Positions 22,049-32,647 of a stretch of 64,000 nucleotides of DNA are shown here, piece by piece (position 1 is the stretch's first letter; each line of letters begins with the position of its first letter). The stretch lies in NCBI GenBank assembly GCA_948567375.1, contig OX419755.1, positions 58,167,945 through 58,231,944 on the forward strand. The letters run 5' to 3'. Below the pieces are notes generated by a model. That model had not been told where the DNA came from. It made no database searches and saw nothing but the letters and a program-made list of their open reading frames with translations. This DNA is from Lunularia cruciata (taxonomy: Eukaryota > Streptophyta > Marchantiopsida > Lunulariales > Lunulariaceae). The position numbers and the translations under genes are program-made.

Positions 22049-23100
22049 AAGATCAAGAACTCATGTTGATGAACGGGCTATCAATTGCATTTACAACTTC
22101 CAAGCATTTGGTTTGCATTCGACATATCAAAAAGAATGTGGTCACCAACTGGAAGAAGTACTTTGGTACAAATGATGATTGGTATTCATTTTTGTAATTT
22201 AGACCAATAGTTTTCAATCATTCTAGTGGAACTCTTCAAATTGAGTTGGGAGAACTTGTGCAACACATACTTGTAGATACTTGTGCTAATTGAGTATCTT
22301 GCTACAACATATATTCTACACAAAGAACTCTTTGTGGTCACATGGACCAATCAGTACATGCATTTTGAGAATATCAATAGATCTTGAGCTGAAGGTCAAC
22401 ATAACATGATCAAGGGGTACCTGAAAATTCTATAATAGATCTTTGAGATGTACAAGCACCACTATCTCATGCTTTAGAGAACCACATAAAAAAGATCAAT
22501 GCACAACAAAGCTTGGAGCAAATCAAAGTTCTTGTGGATTACCAAAATGAGCAGTTTTTTGTGGTGTCACTCATTGTATTCATGTTATGCTCTCAAAGAG
22601 GCTTTGAAGCAATTCAAGCTAATACAAGACTTACATAGTACTACCTTGCAGATGTGTTCATAGGTTCTCACAACCATGAGGAAATTTTGTGTAGCCATTG
22701 CATGCTTCTAGAAGTAGAGCATGGAGGAACACTTTCTATGAATGACTTCCATCCAATGTGGCATCTTGTCAATGTGGAACCTCTTCGGACATTGGTTACA
22801 CAAGAAGGGAATGGTGGTTCAAGTACTCTTCAACATGTATTCCAAGCAATAGAGTATACATATTAGGTGCTAACACCATATCAACAAACTGATATGTTAA
22901 ATCAACCCTTGATCATGGCTTCACATACTTTTGCACTGAAAAATCTGGTTATTCAACAAATAAAAGGACAACCTCCAAGTTCACAAGGCAATCGGAGCAG
23001 AGGAGTTACAACTTCAATTCTCCTTGAACTTTCACAATTTGAAATGGTGGAGCAGGTATCAATGCCTAGACATGTAAGATGATACAAGATCTGCAAAGAG
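22049..23100 (+). pseudogene. Degenerate MULE transposase, copy 2 (Y2)
   Basis: The reading at 22006-22197 gives 'KKDQELMLMNGLSIAF', 'HLVCIRHIKKNVVTNWKKYF' and 'NDDWYSFL', which match the catalytic-domain block of MULE transposases better than copy 1 does. The FAR1-like N-terminal part seen in Y1 (373-822) is missing here. The rest follows Y1 with many stops. Confidence 0.6.
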
Positions 23101-23591
23101 CCTGGTCACAATCTCCACATATGCACTCAACTTCTTATATTTACATCACAATCAAATGTATATTTGTTGTTGACCTAGTATTGGAACACATTTTCCATAG
23201 ACAACAACTAACTTAATATCTTAAAAGATGTGTTAAATACACCTCAAGGGACCGGTGCAAGACCGAGGAGAGGAGGAGGCATCAACCGATATGCAAAATG
23301 ATGGATGTGGGTGCCAACGCAACAGTACTACAAACAATACTTTAGTAGTAGAGTCTGGCGGCCATACAAGAAACATCCCAAGGTAAACCACGAGTTGCAC
23401 TTGATGAGAGTGAATTTGGCGATAATGGATGAATTTAGAAATTCCCTATTCTAAACTAGGCAAGATCAAGGAAGTCACCGTCGCCAAGGACTTCTTTTCT
23501 GATGGATGTAACGGAGATACACGAAACAACATATGGGGATTCCCTTCTTCATATCGATCAGTCTCTTAGCTTATCCGTAATTGTGTCCTGA

Positions 23592-23843
23592 GCTCTACAG
23601 AGGGCAGTGGCTGGTGCAATCCATAGGAGAGCAATCACATTAGGTGATGTTTCATCGGATGCTCCAGTTGTATGTAGACCGTACGAGTTGCATAGCTTGG
23701 ATATCTTAGGTGCGATAGGGTAGATTTCTCACACATACTCTATTGGGGTTTAGCCCCATATTACTTTTTTTGTCTCTCCCTTGTACGGATTGACGGGGTC
23801 TTCCCATCATTCATTTTTCCTACGCGGTCGCCTTTTACGATTT
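23592..23843 (+). mobile_element. 252-bp 5'-truncated R2-like retrotransposon insertion (Y2)
   Basis: The insert begins inside the ORF ('gctctacagagggcagtggc') and includes the C-terminal coding end, the stop-codon hairpin and the whole 3' tail, ending 'ggtcgccttttacgat'. TGTCCTGA flanks it on both sides (23584-23591 and 23844-23851). Y1 has the target only once at 2727-2734, so the insertion followed the duplication. Confidence 0.9.
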
Positions 23844-25055
23844 TGTCCTGAACATAATAACAACCATGAAGGTTCTACAAACTGAACTTGAAAGGTCCGG
23901 AGCAAACACCTTTATACGGAACGCTAATGGCCGGCCTTTAATTCTGCGGTTACGGTTTCCAGATATGTCAGTTCATGGGATAAACCTCCGTCCGTGACCA
24001 GAGGGTTATCCGTCCGGTCACGTTACTGTCAACTATATAGGCGTTTACCTTAGACTTTCAGCTATCGCCAATATATTGCGACTTTCAGAAACATGTCAAT
24101 ATGGAAAGAAACGTAACGAGTCGCTCTCTCCTCGCGCAAATCCACTCCTCGACTCGAATTCTTCATCTGCTAAACGAAGGCCCCTGCACCTCCACAAGCT
24201 CCAAGAGAACAGCAAGTCGTCGAAAGAAAGTCCGAAAGCGCGATCGGTAGGCAGAGGAGGACGAGTCGAGCAAATTAGGCCAAGGCAGATACAATTCGCA
24301 AAACTACGAGTGAAACCAAGGCCATAACTGGCTGACTGACTGACTGACGGTATGAGCGCTTTCCCAGAACTCCGCTCGAAACTCTTCCCCCAACGAAATT
24401 TTTCTGCAAGAAAGATTTTCCCTCTTCCGTACAAAGCCTGCCTCCTTTTGCTTGGAGCCGTACCCGAAAGGCCACTATATTGTACGTTAATCACCGTGTA
24501 CGGGTGGCGGTGACTGGACCAAAGCGCAAGAGTCGGACCTGCTTCTGGGGTTGACACATGGCCTTGACAGCTCGACACCTGTCAGACTTTGTTTTACGAT
24601 ATCTGCAACACGAGTACCGTCCATCTTCGATAACCATAAAAATATGAAAAAAATAGCTAACCAATAAAAATTGAAAAATTTCCAATGGAACTAAAGCAGG
24701 CTATATGTATATAAAAAATATATATTTATATATATTATATACTAAATATATTTAGGGTCTTATTTTTATATTAAAATAAAAAAGTTTTCCCTTACTCTTT
24801 GAATTAAACAACAAAAATTTTATTTTTTTAGAACAAATAAAATTTATAGCAAAAATTTCAAATTTTTTATTAATTAATTAAAAGACCTAAGGATATTTCA
24901 ATAAGTTTCAAATTCTACAATACAAGATTTCCAAAAAAATAGAAACGGATACTCAATTAAAAATGAGTAAACATCATAAAATTTAACGATGTGGAAAGCC
25001 GTACTCGTTGAAAATCGGACGTACGGTTTGGAGGGAGATAAAAAAATCCAACCTA

Positions 25056-25083
25056 CAATATGGAGTTAAAAAGTCAAAATAAA
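25056..25083 (+). pseudogene. rps12: rps12 last exon (plastid-derived fragment)
   Basis: The bases read 'QYGVKKSK' and a TAA stop. This is close to the C-terminus of plastid ribosomal protein S12, normally encoded by the last exon of the trans-spliced gene. It sits just after the intron hairpin and 47 bases before rps7. It is non-functional in this place. Confidence 0.75.
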
Positions 25084-25130
25084 TTTTAAATAACTTTTAA
25101 ATATAAAAATTCAATTTAATTATTTACATT

Positions 25131-25545
25131 ATGTCACGTAAAAGTATTGCAGAAAAACAAGTTGCAAAACCTGATCCAATATATTGTAATCGATTAGTTA
25201 ATATGTTAGTTAATCGCATTTTAAAAAATGGAAAAAATCATTAGCTTATAGAATTCTTTATAAAGCTATGAAAATATAAAACAAAAAAAAAAATTTCCAT
25301 TATTTGTATTACGCCAAGCAGTAAGGAAAGTAACTCCTAATGTAACTGTTAAAGCAAGACGTATTGGTGGCTCCACTTATCAAGTTCCACTTGAAATTAA
25401 ATCTACACAAGGAAAAGCATTAGCTATTCGTTGGTTATTAGGAGCATCTCGAAAACGATCAGGTCAAAACATGGCTTTTAAACTTAGTTATGAATTAATT
25501 GACGCAGCAAGAGATAATGGAATTGCTATACGTAAAAAAGAAGAA
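25131..25545 (+). pseudogene. rps7: rps7 (plastid-derived, frameshifted and truncated)
   Basis: The ATG at 25131 opens '[18 protein letters not shown]', which is plastid ribosomal protein S7. A one-base loss in an A-run near 25230-25235 shifts the frame after 'RILKNGK', and a further A-run near 25280-25295 is also changed. After that the normal frame is readable again ('[19 protein letters not shown]', '[17 protein letters not shown]'). It ends at 'AIRKKEE', some 16 residues before the usual C-terminus. The residues look like a bryophyte plastid S7, which supports the organism guess. Confidence 0.85.
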
Positions 25546-25779
25546 TACTCCACGAGAATACTCTCTTATTTCATCCAACCCATCAACAAAACTGTACTCT
25601 TAGGTCATTGCAATGTAACTATATCACTTAACAACCTTGCCCCTTCCTAAGTACATGATAATGCCATCTGTGTTTGCAAACCCTTGGCTTTTACTAATCA
25701 AATGAAGAACATCAAAACTAGTTAAAACCCCATCAACCCATAGAAAGATAAAACGCAGGAGATCAAAATTATTCTCGGT

Positions 25780-26330
25780 CTGAGAATAATTAAATCTGTC
25801 CTATTACACCTAAGATATCTATTACCTTAACATATTTAAATTATATCAATCATATGGTATAGACGAAGAAATCACTTACAATCAAAAGGCAGTAAATAAA
25901 AGGCAGAATCCATCGCTGCATATGCATACAAAGTTCCACAAATAAGGAGACTAAGCATCACCTACAGGGATAATTCTCTATGCCAGTGTTATTCGTAAAG
26001 TAACGGAATGAGATTGACCTGCTATCTACTATGGTAAGCTTTTGCACACTCGTAGACTTCTATCAAAACGCCGGATCCATCACTCCGTATAATTACAAAG
26101 CTAAATGAAGAAAGAGACGACGCATCACCTAACCTGATTGCTCTGTTATGAATTATACCACCCAGTGCTCTCTGCTCTCTGTACACAAATGGCGTGAGAA
26201 TGATACCCCGTTGTCTACTATGGGAGGCTTTCGTGCATTCCCTTACATTTGTCAAAATCCTATAAACAGCACTCCATTTAACTTCAAAACTAGAGGAGAA
26301 AAGAAAATGAATCTGGAATTTCTTTGCTGT
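25780..26330 (-). pseudogene. Old 3' remnants of the R2-like retrotransposon, in tandem (Y2)
   Basis: This is the counterpart of 3760-4300. The minus-strand frame at 26022-26255 contains 'NVRECTKASHSRQRG' and 'IIHNRAIRLGD', followed by a second 'VYECAKAYHSR'. The ORF C-terminus is therefore present twice in a row. Confidence 0.6.
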
Positions 26331-26393
26331 AGTCTGGTAAATTAAATCTCGAACCGCTCACATGAACCAGATCCTCTCGTTGGAACTTGAAAA

Positions 26394-27240
26394 TCATTGG
26401 CGTAGACAACTATCAGACCTGCTGGGCTTAATGGCTGGTCCGCACACGATATTGTCTCCGTGTCTCTCGGACCCAGAACAAAGCTCCGTTCGGATTATTA
26501 GCGCGGCCAACGATGATGATGAATCCCTGTTAGGGATAGTGATGTGATGGCATACTATCATGCAAGTCAGCCCGGTCAGACCGGGCCAGGGAAGAAGGGA
26601 ATCCATGTTGTATTTCAAGGTACCTAGCTTGGCACTTTTGGTGATCATGAACCCCTACAAGAAACAACAAGATTATAGTAACAACAAGGATCGACCCTAC
26701 TGAGACTATCTCAGAAACGGTGCGTCGGTTTTCCACCCAGGAAAGTCGAGTTACATGGATACCGAAGCAAATGAAGCCCAATAGGTAACACAGAATGTAC
26801 ACTGCATGCATGGTCACAACTTGAAGGTATCTTCGTGAGTAACGTTTCACAAGGTTTAAGGTTTCCCACAGAATCCGCAATTCAGAGCCCGGTAGAGTTC
26901 GAGAAGTCGTCTGTCGTGTGCTTGAGCTGTCGAAATTTCCATTCCAGACGTTGACAGAAACATAAGCGGCAACATTCAAGAGAAATCCCAGACCCAGAAG
27001 GTAGACGGAGGCTTTAAAGAGCTCATCATCAATCACCATCAGACTTGGTGTCGTGCTCCACAGCTGGATGATGAAAGGGAGGAGAGCAACGATTGAAGGT
27101 GGAACAATTATAGAGATAAGTCGTTGGAACATCCGTTCCAACAGAACCTTCTCGCATTCCAATTCTGACATAGAGTCGCTTACTGATCTCATTGTGGAAA
27201 TGCCCTGCAGGACTGGGTCCTCCAGCATCAGCTGACAATA
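26394..27240 (-). pseudogene. Predicted multi-pass membrane protein, copy 2 (frameshifted)
   Basis: This is the paralogue of 4457-5383. From 27228 to about 26545 the frame follows copy 1 closely, with the same hydrophobic segments. At 'HDSMP' (near 26540-26550) one extra base relative to copy 1 shifts the frame and leads to a stop after four residues. The C-terminal part continues in another frame ('SSSLAAL', 'IRTELCSGSE'), and the DNA for the last 30 or so residues of copy 1 differs. A 4-base difference is also present just after the putative acceptor near 27270. It is probably inactive, or it makes a shorter protein. Confidence 0.55.
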
Positions 27241-27441
27241 ATAGATTCTAGCCTGGGCGCAGCAGATCCTGTAGGAAAACGTAAATTGGAGTAATCTGGT
27301 CTGTTTGCTAAGCTCTGGAGAGAGAAATCTGTCCGACTCCTACCACATCTTACCTCAATATGAATGAGAAATTTTGAATGTTCATACTAGATAGTTGACG
27401 AGCTATAAGTATTGTACGGGATGTTTCGCACTCACGTCTCG

Positions 27442-28130
27442 TCGTGATAGAATTGGAAAGTGGAAAAGTGCGAGCATGGTGATGGAAGTAATGCACGACA
27501 TATTCGTCTGCCCTAAACTCCTGCGAACGGCTGCAAACGGGATCGGGTCTGTGGGCGGGTACTGCCCGACGACGGCAGAGGAGAGTTTAGGCGGAAGGAT
27601 CTATATTTCTTGAGCGACATCTGGTCGAGGGTAGAGGTCGACAGTGAGCCCGACGGTAGAGGAGAGGGAGCGATGTGGGAGGAAAGACGACTTTGTGCAT
27701 GTGGCCGACTTTCGTAGGGCACACTGGCCCCTATCGGATGATCGGGGGATCTATAATTCCTCTGTAATTTTCGAGTGACTTATGGTCGATGCGCTAGAGG
27801 AGAGGGAGCGATGTGAGAGGAAAGATGACTGTGGGCCATGTGCTCGACTTTCGTAGGCCAGACTGATCCGATAGGGGCTAGTGTGCCCGACTAACCGGGC
27901 CACTTTCGTCGACCAGGCTGCTGCAAAGGGGACATCGGGAATGTGGCCGACTTTGGTAGGCCAAACTGACCCGATAGGGGCCAGTGTGCCCGACGGTAGA
28001 GGAGAGGGAGCGATGTGAGAAGAAAGATCTATATTTTTGGAGTGCTCTCTAGCATATAGCACTCGAGTGAATAGTTCGATAGGCTCGATTTTCGACCAGA
28101 CTCTTGCGAACGAACGGCTGCAAACGGGAC
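27442..28130. repeat. Degenerate repeat block 'gacggtagaggagagggagcgatgtgag'
   Basis: The core is seen at about 27650-27680, 27790-27815 and 27990-28020. 'cgactttcgtagg...ccgataggggc' pieces lie between the copies, and 'aacggctgcaaacggga' occurs at about 27527 and 28114. A piece with the same core and the following 'gagtgctctttag.atatagcact' reappears at 38110-38260, on the far side of the PIF element. No gene is seen. Confidence 0.6.
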
Positions 28131-28185
28131 ATCGGGAGAGTGTGCCGACGGTAGAAGGTCACTTCACATGGCTCATCGATGTCCG

Positions 28186-28317
28186 GCAATATTGATGTCC
28201 GGTAGCCTTCTAAGTACGGACGGAAAGAGTATCTTTAGGTATCCATGGGAGGCAATATTGATGTCTGGTAGCCTTCTAAGTACGGACGGAAAGAGTATCT
28301 TTAGGTATCCATGGGAG
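28186..28317. repeat. Two tandem 66-bp units
   Basis: 'gcaatattgatgtccggtag...aggtatccatgggag' occurs at 28186 and 28252 with one visible difference (tccgg/tctgg). A partial beginning precedes it. Confidence 0.85.
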
Positions 28318-28550
28318 TGCAGCGGTCCGGTAATTAACCTGGACGGACGTCACATATCTAAATATACTTGCGATGCTAGGTCACTTTGGAATTATTAACT
28401 GGTGCTAACAGGTAACGAGTTTTCCTATTAGGGTATGACAAACAAGGGGTTCGGTACTTGCAAATCTCCATATCTTTGGCTTCTCACACTCGTTTTGAAC
28501 AGAAAAGAGCTCATTGGATTCAACTTTCAGTCTTCTTTCATATACTCAAG

Positions 28551-29879
28551 ATGGATCTTTGTAATCTCATGTTTATCTGGTTGATGGAGTCTAAAACAGA
28601 AAATCTCTTGGAGTTAGCCACATTGTTGATGGGAGAAACATTTTTTGAACAAGAGGAAGATATTACACCAGAGTTCTGGAGTTGGTTCTTGATGGCAAAT
28701 AATTGTCTTTCGTTATCTCAAAGAGGAATACCAAGAGACTTCTGGGTGATACCAAGACAATACACATGGTGGGAGATTGTTCACAAGCAAGTATGGTCAA
28801 TGGATTCAGACTTTCTAAACAATCATATGAGAAGCAGATACCGAATGTCATATTAGAGTTTTAAGAGATTGGTTGATGAGATTGAACCACATGTGCCTAC
28901 TATGTCGGAATGGCTATATGCTAGAAAAAGAGTTGAATTAGAAAAATGTGTAGTTGTAGTTTTAGATAGATTTGCACACAATTCACCATTGAGAACCAGT
29001 GATCTGTATTGTCTTGGTGAATCTACTATAATGAAGTACACTATGATTATAGTTGAGATACTAGCAAACAAAGACAAAATATACTCTAAATACATCAAAT
29101 GGCCTACAGTAGCAAAATGTATTGAGAGCATGTTAAAGTTTGCACAGATATGTGGAATTCCACAAATCATTGGTTGTATAGATGGTACCCATATCAAATT
29201 GAGAACCAAACCAGCTATGAGATTTTATCCTGAACACTATAGGAATAAACATTCAGATTACTCTGTTCTGCTACAAGGCGTTTGTGATGCGGATATTTGG
29301 TTTTGGGACTTGTGTTGTACGATGCCTAGATCTACTCATGATGCTGCACATTTACGACAGTCCAACTTATATCAGGCAATGGAATCAAGGACAGCTCTCA
29401 CTCAGCCAACACTCATTTTGCCACAAGAAAACCATACAATACAAGTGATTCCACCATTGATCCTTGGAGATACAGCCTATCCATTACGTCAATGGTTGTT
29501 GAAACGTTGTCATCGACATTCACATCAAGGAGAACCTATGCAGAATGTATTTGACAACTATACATCAAAAGCACGTGTACGTGTGGAGAATGCATTTGGT
29601 ACATGGAGCATACTGAGGGACTGTCCAATGCGACTGGAAGTTGTTCCAAGAGTGACACTTGCATGTGTAGTACTACACAACTTTGTAATTCAACAAGGAG
29701 AACCATTACCTACAGACGTCAATGTAGTGGACGAGCATATGAATGGAGCACATATTTTGCCACTCCCAAGATCTGCATCAGATAAATGGAGTACAACTAG
29801 AGATGAATTAGTAAGAGCAGCTTTGTACAAGCAATTCAAAAGTACTCATGCTCATCTAGATATAACAAATGTCATTTGA
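28551..29879 (+). pseudogene. PIF/Harbinger transposase with one nonsense codon
   Basis: A single frame of 443 codons is interrupted only by TAG at 28854-28856. The upstream part holds 'RDFWVIPRQYTWWEIV', a typical N-terminal block of HARBI1-like transposases, and then 'YRMSY' before the stop with 'SFKRLVDEIEPH' after it. The catalytic part (DDE superfamily 4) shows 'IGCIDGTHIKL' with the first Asp, 'PPLILGDTAYPL' with the second Asp and 'RVRVENAFGTW' with the Glu. 'VLHNFVIQQGEP' closes the domain. The ATG at 28551 is the first in frame that makes sense. The gene faces the Myb-like partner with about 20 bases between the stops. Apart from the nonsense codon it looks complete. Confidence 0.85.
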
Positions 29880-29899
29880 GAGTGAAGGTATTTACTTAC

Positions 29900-30122
29900 T
29901 CAAGATGGCGGTCCACGTTGGTTGTTTTTCAAGATTTCAAGCTCCATACGTTTTAGTTCAAGCATTTGGCTCATTAAATCCATCTTGCCTTGTTCTTCAA
30001 CCAACATCAAGTCAAATTTATGATCTTCCTGCAAGGATTACTTCTCATTTGCTTCCTTCACTACTTGAGTAAATTCAAGCATACACTTCTGCATTCCGTC
30101 TTCATCTTCTTTTGATACTCTT
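29900..30122 (-). pseudogene. Myb-like PIF/Harbinger partner gene, 3' part
   Basis: The minus strand gives a frame coming from the gypsy insertion site: 'SKEDEDGMQKCMLEF', one TAA after 'KEANEK', then a heptad-like stretch 'MDLMSQMLELKRMELEIL' and 'NNQRGPPS' before the stop at 29900-29902. It is in frame with the part at 36730-37276 when the gypsy element and one target duplication are skipped. The C-terminal coiled coil is usual for these proteins. Confidence 0.7.
30118..30122. repeat. Gypsy target-site duplication, left
   Basis: CTCTT directly before the 5' LTR, identical to 36730-36734. Confidence 0.92.
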
Positions 30123-30866
30123 TGTAATACCAAGAGCTAGCCATATGATCTAGATGTGAAATTTGGTTTGGTAACATCTAGAATGATGTTATACATTATG
30201 GTCGAAATAGATCAAATAGAAGTATCTCCAAAAGAGTACTTCTACTAATAGGGCAGAAACCGAAATAGACTTGAGAACCTTAGAACCAATAGCTAGACAT
30301 ATGATTTAAAGGTGAGAATTGGTTTGGTAACATCTGGAAGGATGTTACACATGATGGACTAAACAGATCAAAAAGAGGTATCACCAAAAGGGGACTTTTA
30401 CTAATAGAGTAGGAACGATGATATGCCTGAAATCTTTGAAGGTAATTTCGGAGGCCTAAACGGATGAATTAGGCCTTGAAAATGTGCAGGTGTTCCCCCC
30501 TTCCCCCAACAGAGGAAAGGCTGGCCTTCCCTCCCCTACTTTGTCTCGTCGAGAGCTTTCCAACGGTACCTTACTCACATGATTCTGAGATTCCTACAGG
30601 AAGATTCCCTAAAAGATTCCCTCTGGTCAAAGTTTGTTTGACCAACCAGATAGGACCTAGACCAGACATGTCACCCATCCAAGTAAGTAATCCAAGGGTG
30701 GAGCTTACTGACATGTCACATATATGTGTCCCTAATCCTATGGTGGAGCTTCCTTGGCGGAGATCCTCTTTGTCTATATAATAAAGAGAAGGTGCTCCCT
30801 TGGGGCATCAATTGTTTGAGTGTGCAATCTGTGTTTTCTCTCTTCTCTTGTCCTCGGAGTATTACA
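30123..30866 (+). repeat. 5' LTR
   Basis: Starts TGTAATACC and ends GAGTATTACA. Two 156-bp-spaced related blocks ('catatgat...ggtttggtaacatct' at 30142 and 30298) show an internal tandem duplication. A TATA-like 'tctatataataaa' lies at about 30772-30785. Confidence 0.93.
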
Positions 30867-30867
30867 A

Positions 30868-30879
30868 TGGTATCAGAGC
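30868..30879 (+). promoter_or_regulatory. Primer-binding site
   Basis: TGGTATCAGAGC, one base after the LTR. It is complementary to the 3' end of initiator tRNA-Met, as in many plant LTR elements. Confidence 0.9.
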
Positions 30880-31006
30880 GAGTGTTTTAGTCCAAGAGAG
30901 TGGATCACTCCTCTTGGAATAGCACGATCTACTGAAATTGAGTAATTTGAGGTGGAGAACATAGAGTAGTTGCTAGACTTAGGAAGGACTTTAGAGAGCG
31001 GATGGG

Positions 31007-32560
31007 ATGGATGCGCCGGGAGGCCAATTTCCCGCACCTAGCTTTCCATTCTCAAACCCATTCCACATCAAGGTTATGTATATCCAGCTTGAGCAGATGA
31101 GGGTATCGCTAGTTTATCACTTTGGCGCAGAATTCATGGACAGAGTGATGAACTCACCAAACCCGGTGATTTTACCTATGGTGATATATGACAGAGAGTG
31201 GGATTTGACAATCTACATTCTATTATGATAAAATGGATATGAATGTCCCAAATCCTCTCCCTTTCAACACTCAAGTAGAAATCCGTTATGTAGTGAGGCC
31301 AAAATTGATGTTTAGAGATTTTGTGGTTAGGAATTTTGGTGAGGAGTATTATCAACGAGTGATAGCTTTTGAGGTCCCAATGGTAGTTCCGATAATTTGT
31401 ACGGCTTCCAGAGTGATTATATTGACCCTGTATTGAAGTAGACATTAGCAATTGAGTGTTGGAGGAACCATGGATCCGCAATTGCAAGAGTTGGTGCAAG
31501 GAATGCAAGGGATGTTGAATGAATTTTGAGAGATTAAGATGACCATGGAGACATTACAAAGTCAAGGGCAGATCCTCAAGAATGATCAAGCCATGCAAGA
31601 AGAAGAGCTGTCTCAAAACCCAGTACCTGCGACTAAAGTACTTGGAAAGGCATCCGTGCCTACGAACCCTATCAACAATGAATCCACATTGCTACTCTGG
31701 ACGAAGAAGACCTGCAACATCGAACCTTACAAGGGGTAACGTTCGATGGAAGGAGTGGAAAATTGAATCTCAAGAATGAATCGATATTTCTGATTGTTCT
31801 CAACAGAGATCACAGAGCATGCTACAGGTGTGTTTGCATGTGGGTACTTGACCGATAAAGCCCTCACATGGTATGATGCTTGGGAACTATCCATGCTAGT
31901 AGAGAGAAGGGAGGTCACATGGACAGCAATGTAAGAAGGACTGCTGAAGAATTTCCAATCAGTGGATTCTGTGTAGATGGCTCGAACCCGACTATGGAGA
32001 TTGAGATTGAAGAATAGCGTACAAGAGTATGTGGAGGCTTTTCTGGATCTACAAGTTGCAATTACCGACATGAGTCTAGCAGAGGCTCTCAACAATTTCA
32101 AACGAGGGTTGAAAGAGCGGATTTGCCAAGAAGTCATGGTGCAAAATCCTCGCACGGTATTTGAAACCATTGCTTGTGCACAAAGAATAGCAAGAGCAGT
32201 AGGTAGAGGTGAAGGAGTAGCTCCACCTCAACATTATCGGGCAGAAATGCCACACATGGGTGGACCAGTACCGATGGAATTGGGCAACCTTTGATTCTAG
32301 GATCGAGGAGCACGATCGCTTCAAGGGGAGTGGGGACGGGTAGAAGAACAAAGAGATGGAGTCCAACGAGGAGAAGGGACTCAAGGAGAACAATGCCGTT
32401 GTTACAATTGTGGCTGTATGGGGCACATATCTACCAACTGTCGCACTCGTTTCCTTAGAGGCCCTCGACCTTTGTTCAGGCAATCTTTGAACAACATGGA
32501 GAGGCACATTGACGAGGAGGAGGTGGAAATCACTTCGGAAAACAAGGATTGCCAGTAAAT
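31007..32560 (+). pseudogene. gag: gag of the gypsy element
   Basis: A degenerate gag. The frame opened at 31007 stops after 73 codons. The capsid-like part is readable at 31977-32294 ('LKNSVQEYVEAFLDL', 'FKRGLKERI'), and a CCHC zinc knuckle 'CYNCGCMGHISTNC' lies at about 32400-32442 in the same frame. Stops and shifts break it. Its frame differs from that of pol, so either a frameshift was used or an indel has separated them. Confidence 0.8.
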
Positions 32561-32647
32561 GTACCTCACGGCCTTATTGGCTCAATAAGGAAGCAAAGAA
32601 GCGAGGGAAGGAATAATGTGCAACGATCCTAAAAGGCAACCTCATAA

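Larger units (their letters stand above)
24633..25549 (+). other. Nuclear insert of plastid DNA (rps12 intron and last exon, rps7)
   Basis: About 917 bases interrupt sequence that is continuous in Y1 at about 3510-3516 ('cttcgata' then 'ccacgagaatactc'). From left to right it has an AT-rich group II intron, a domain V/VI-like hairpin near 24998-25041 ('gccgtactcg' with 'acgtacggtttgg'), a short exon 'QYGVKKSK' plus stop, and rps7. The order rps12-rps7 is that of land-plant plastid genomes. No target duplication longer than a few bases is clear, as is normal for repair-mediated organelle DNA insertion. Confidence 0.88.

Noticed and set aside
27640..28060. CRISPR-like array from the repeated 28-base core
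   Set aside because: Spacing is irregular, copies are diverged, the 'spacers' are themselves repeated and the DNA is from a plant nucleus.
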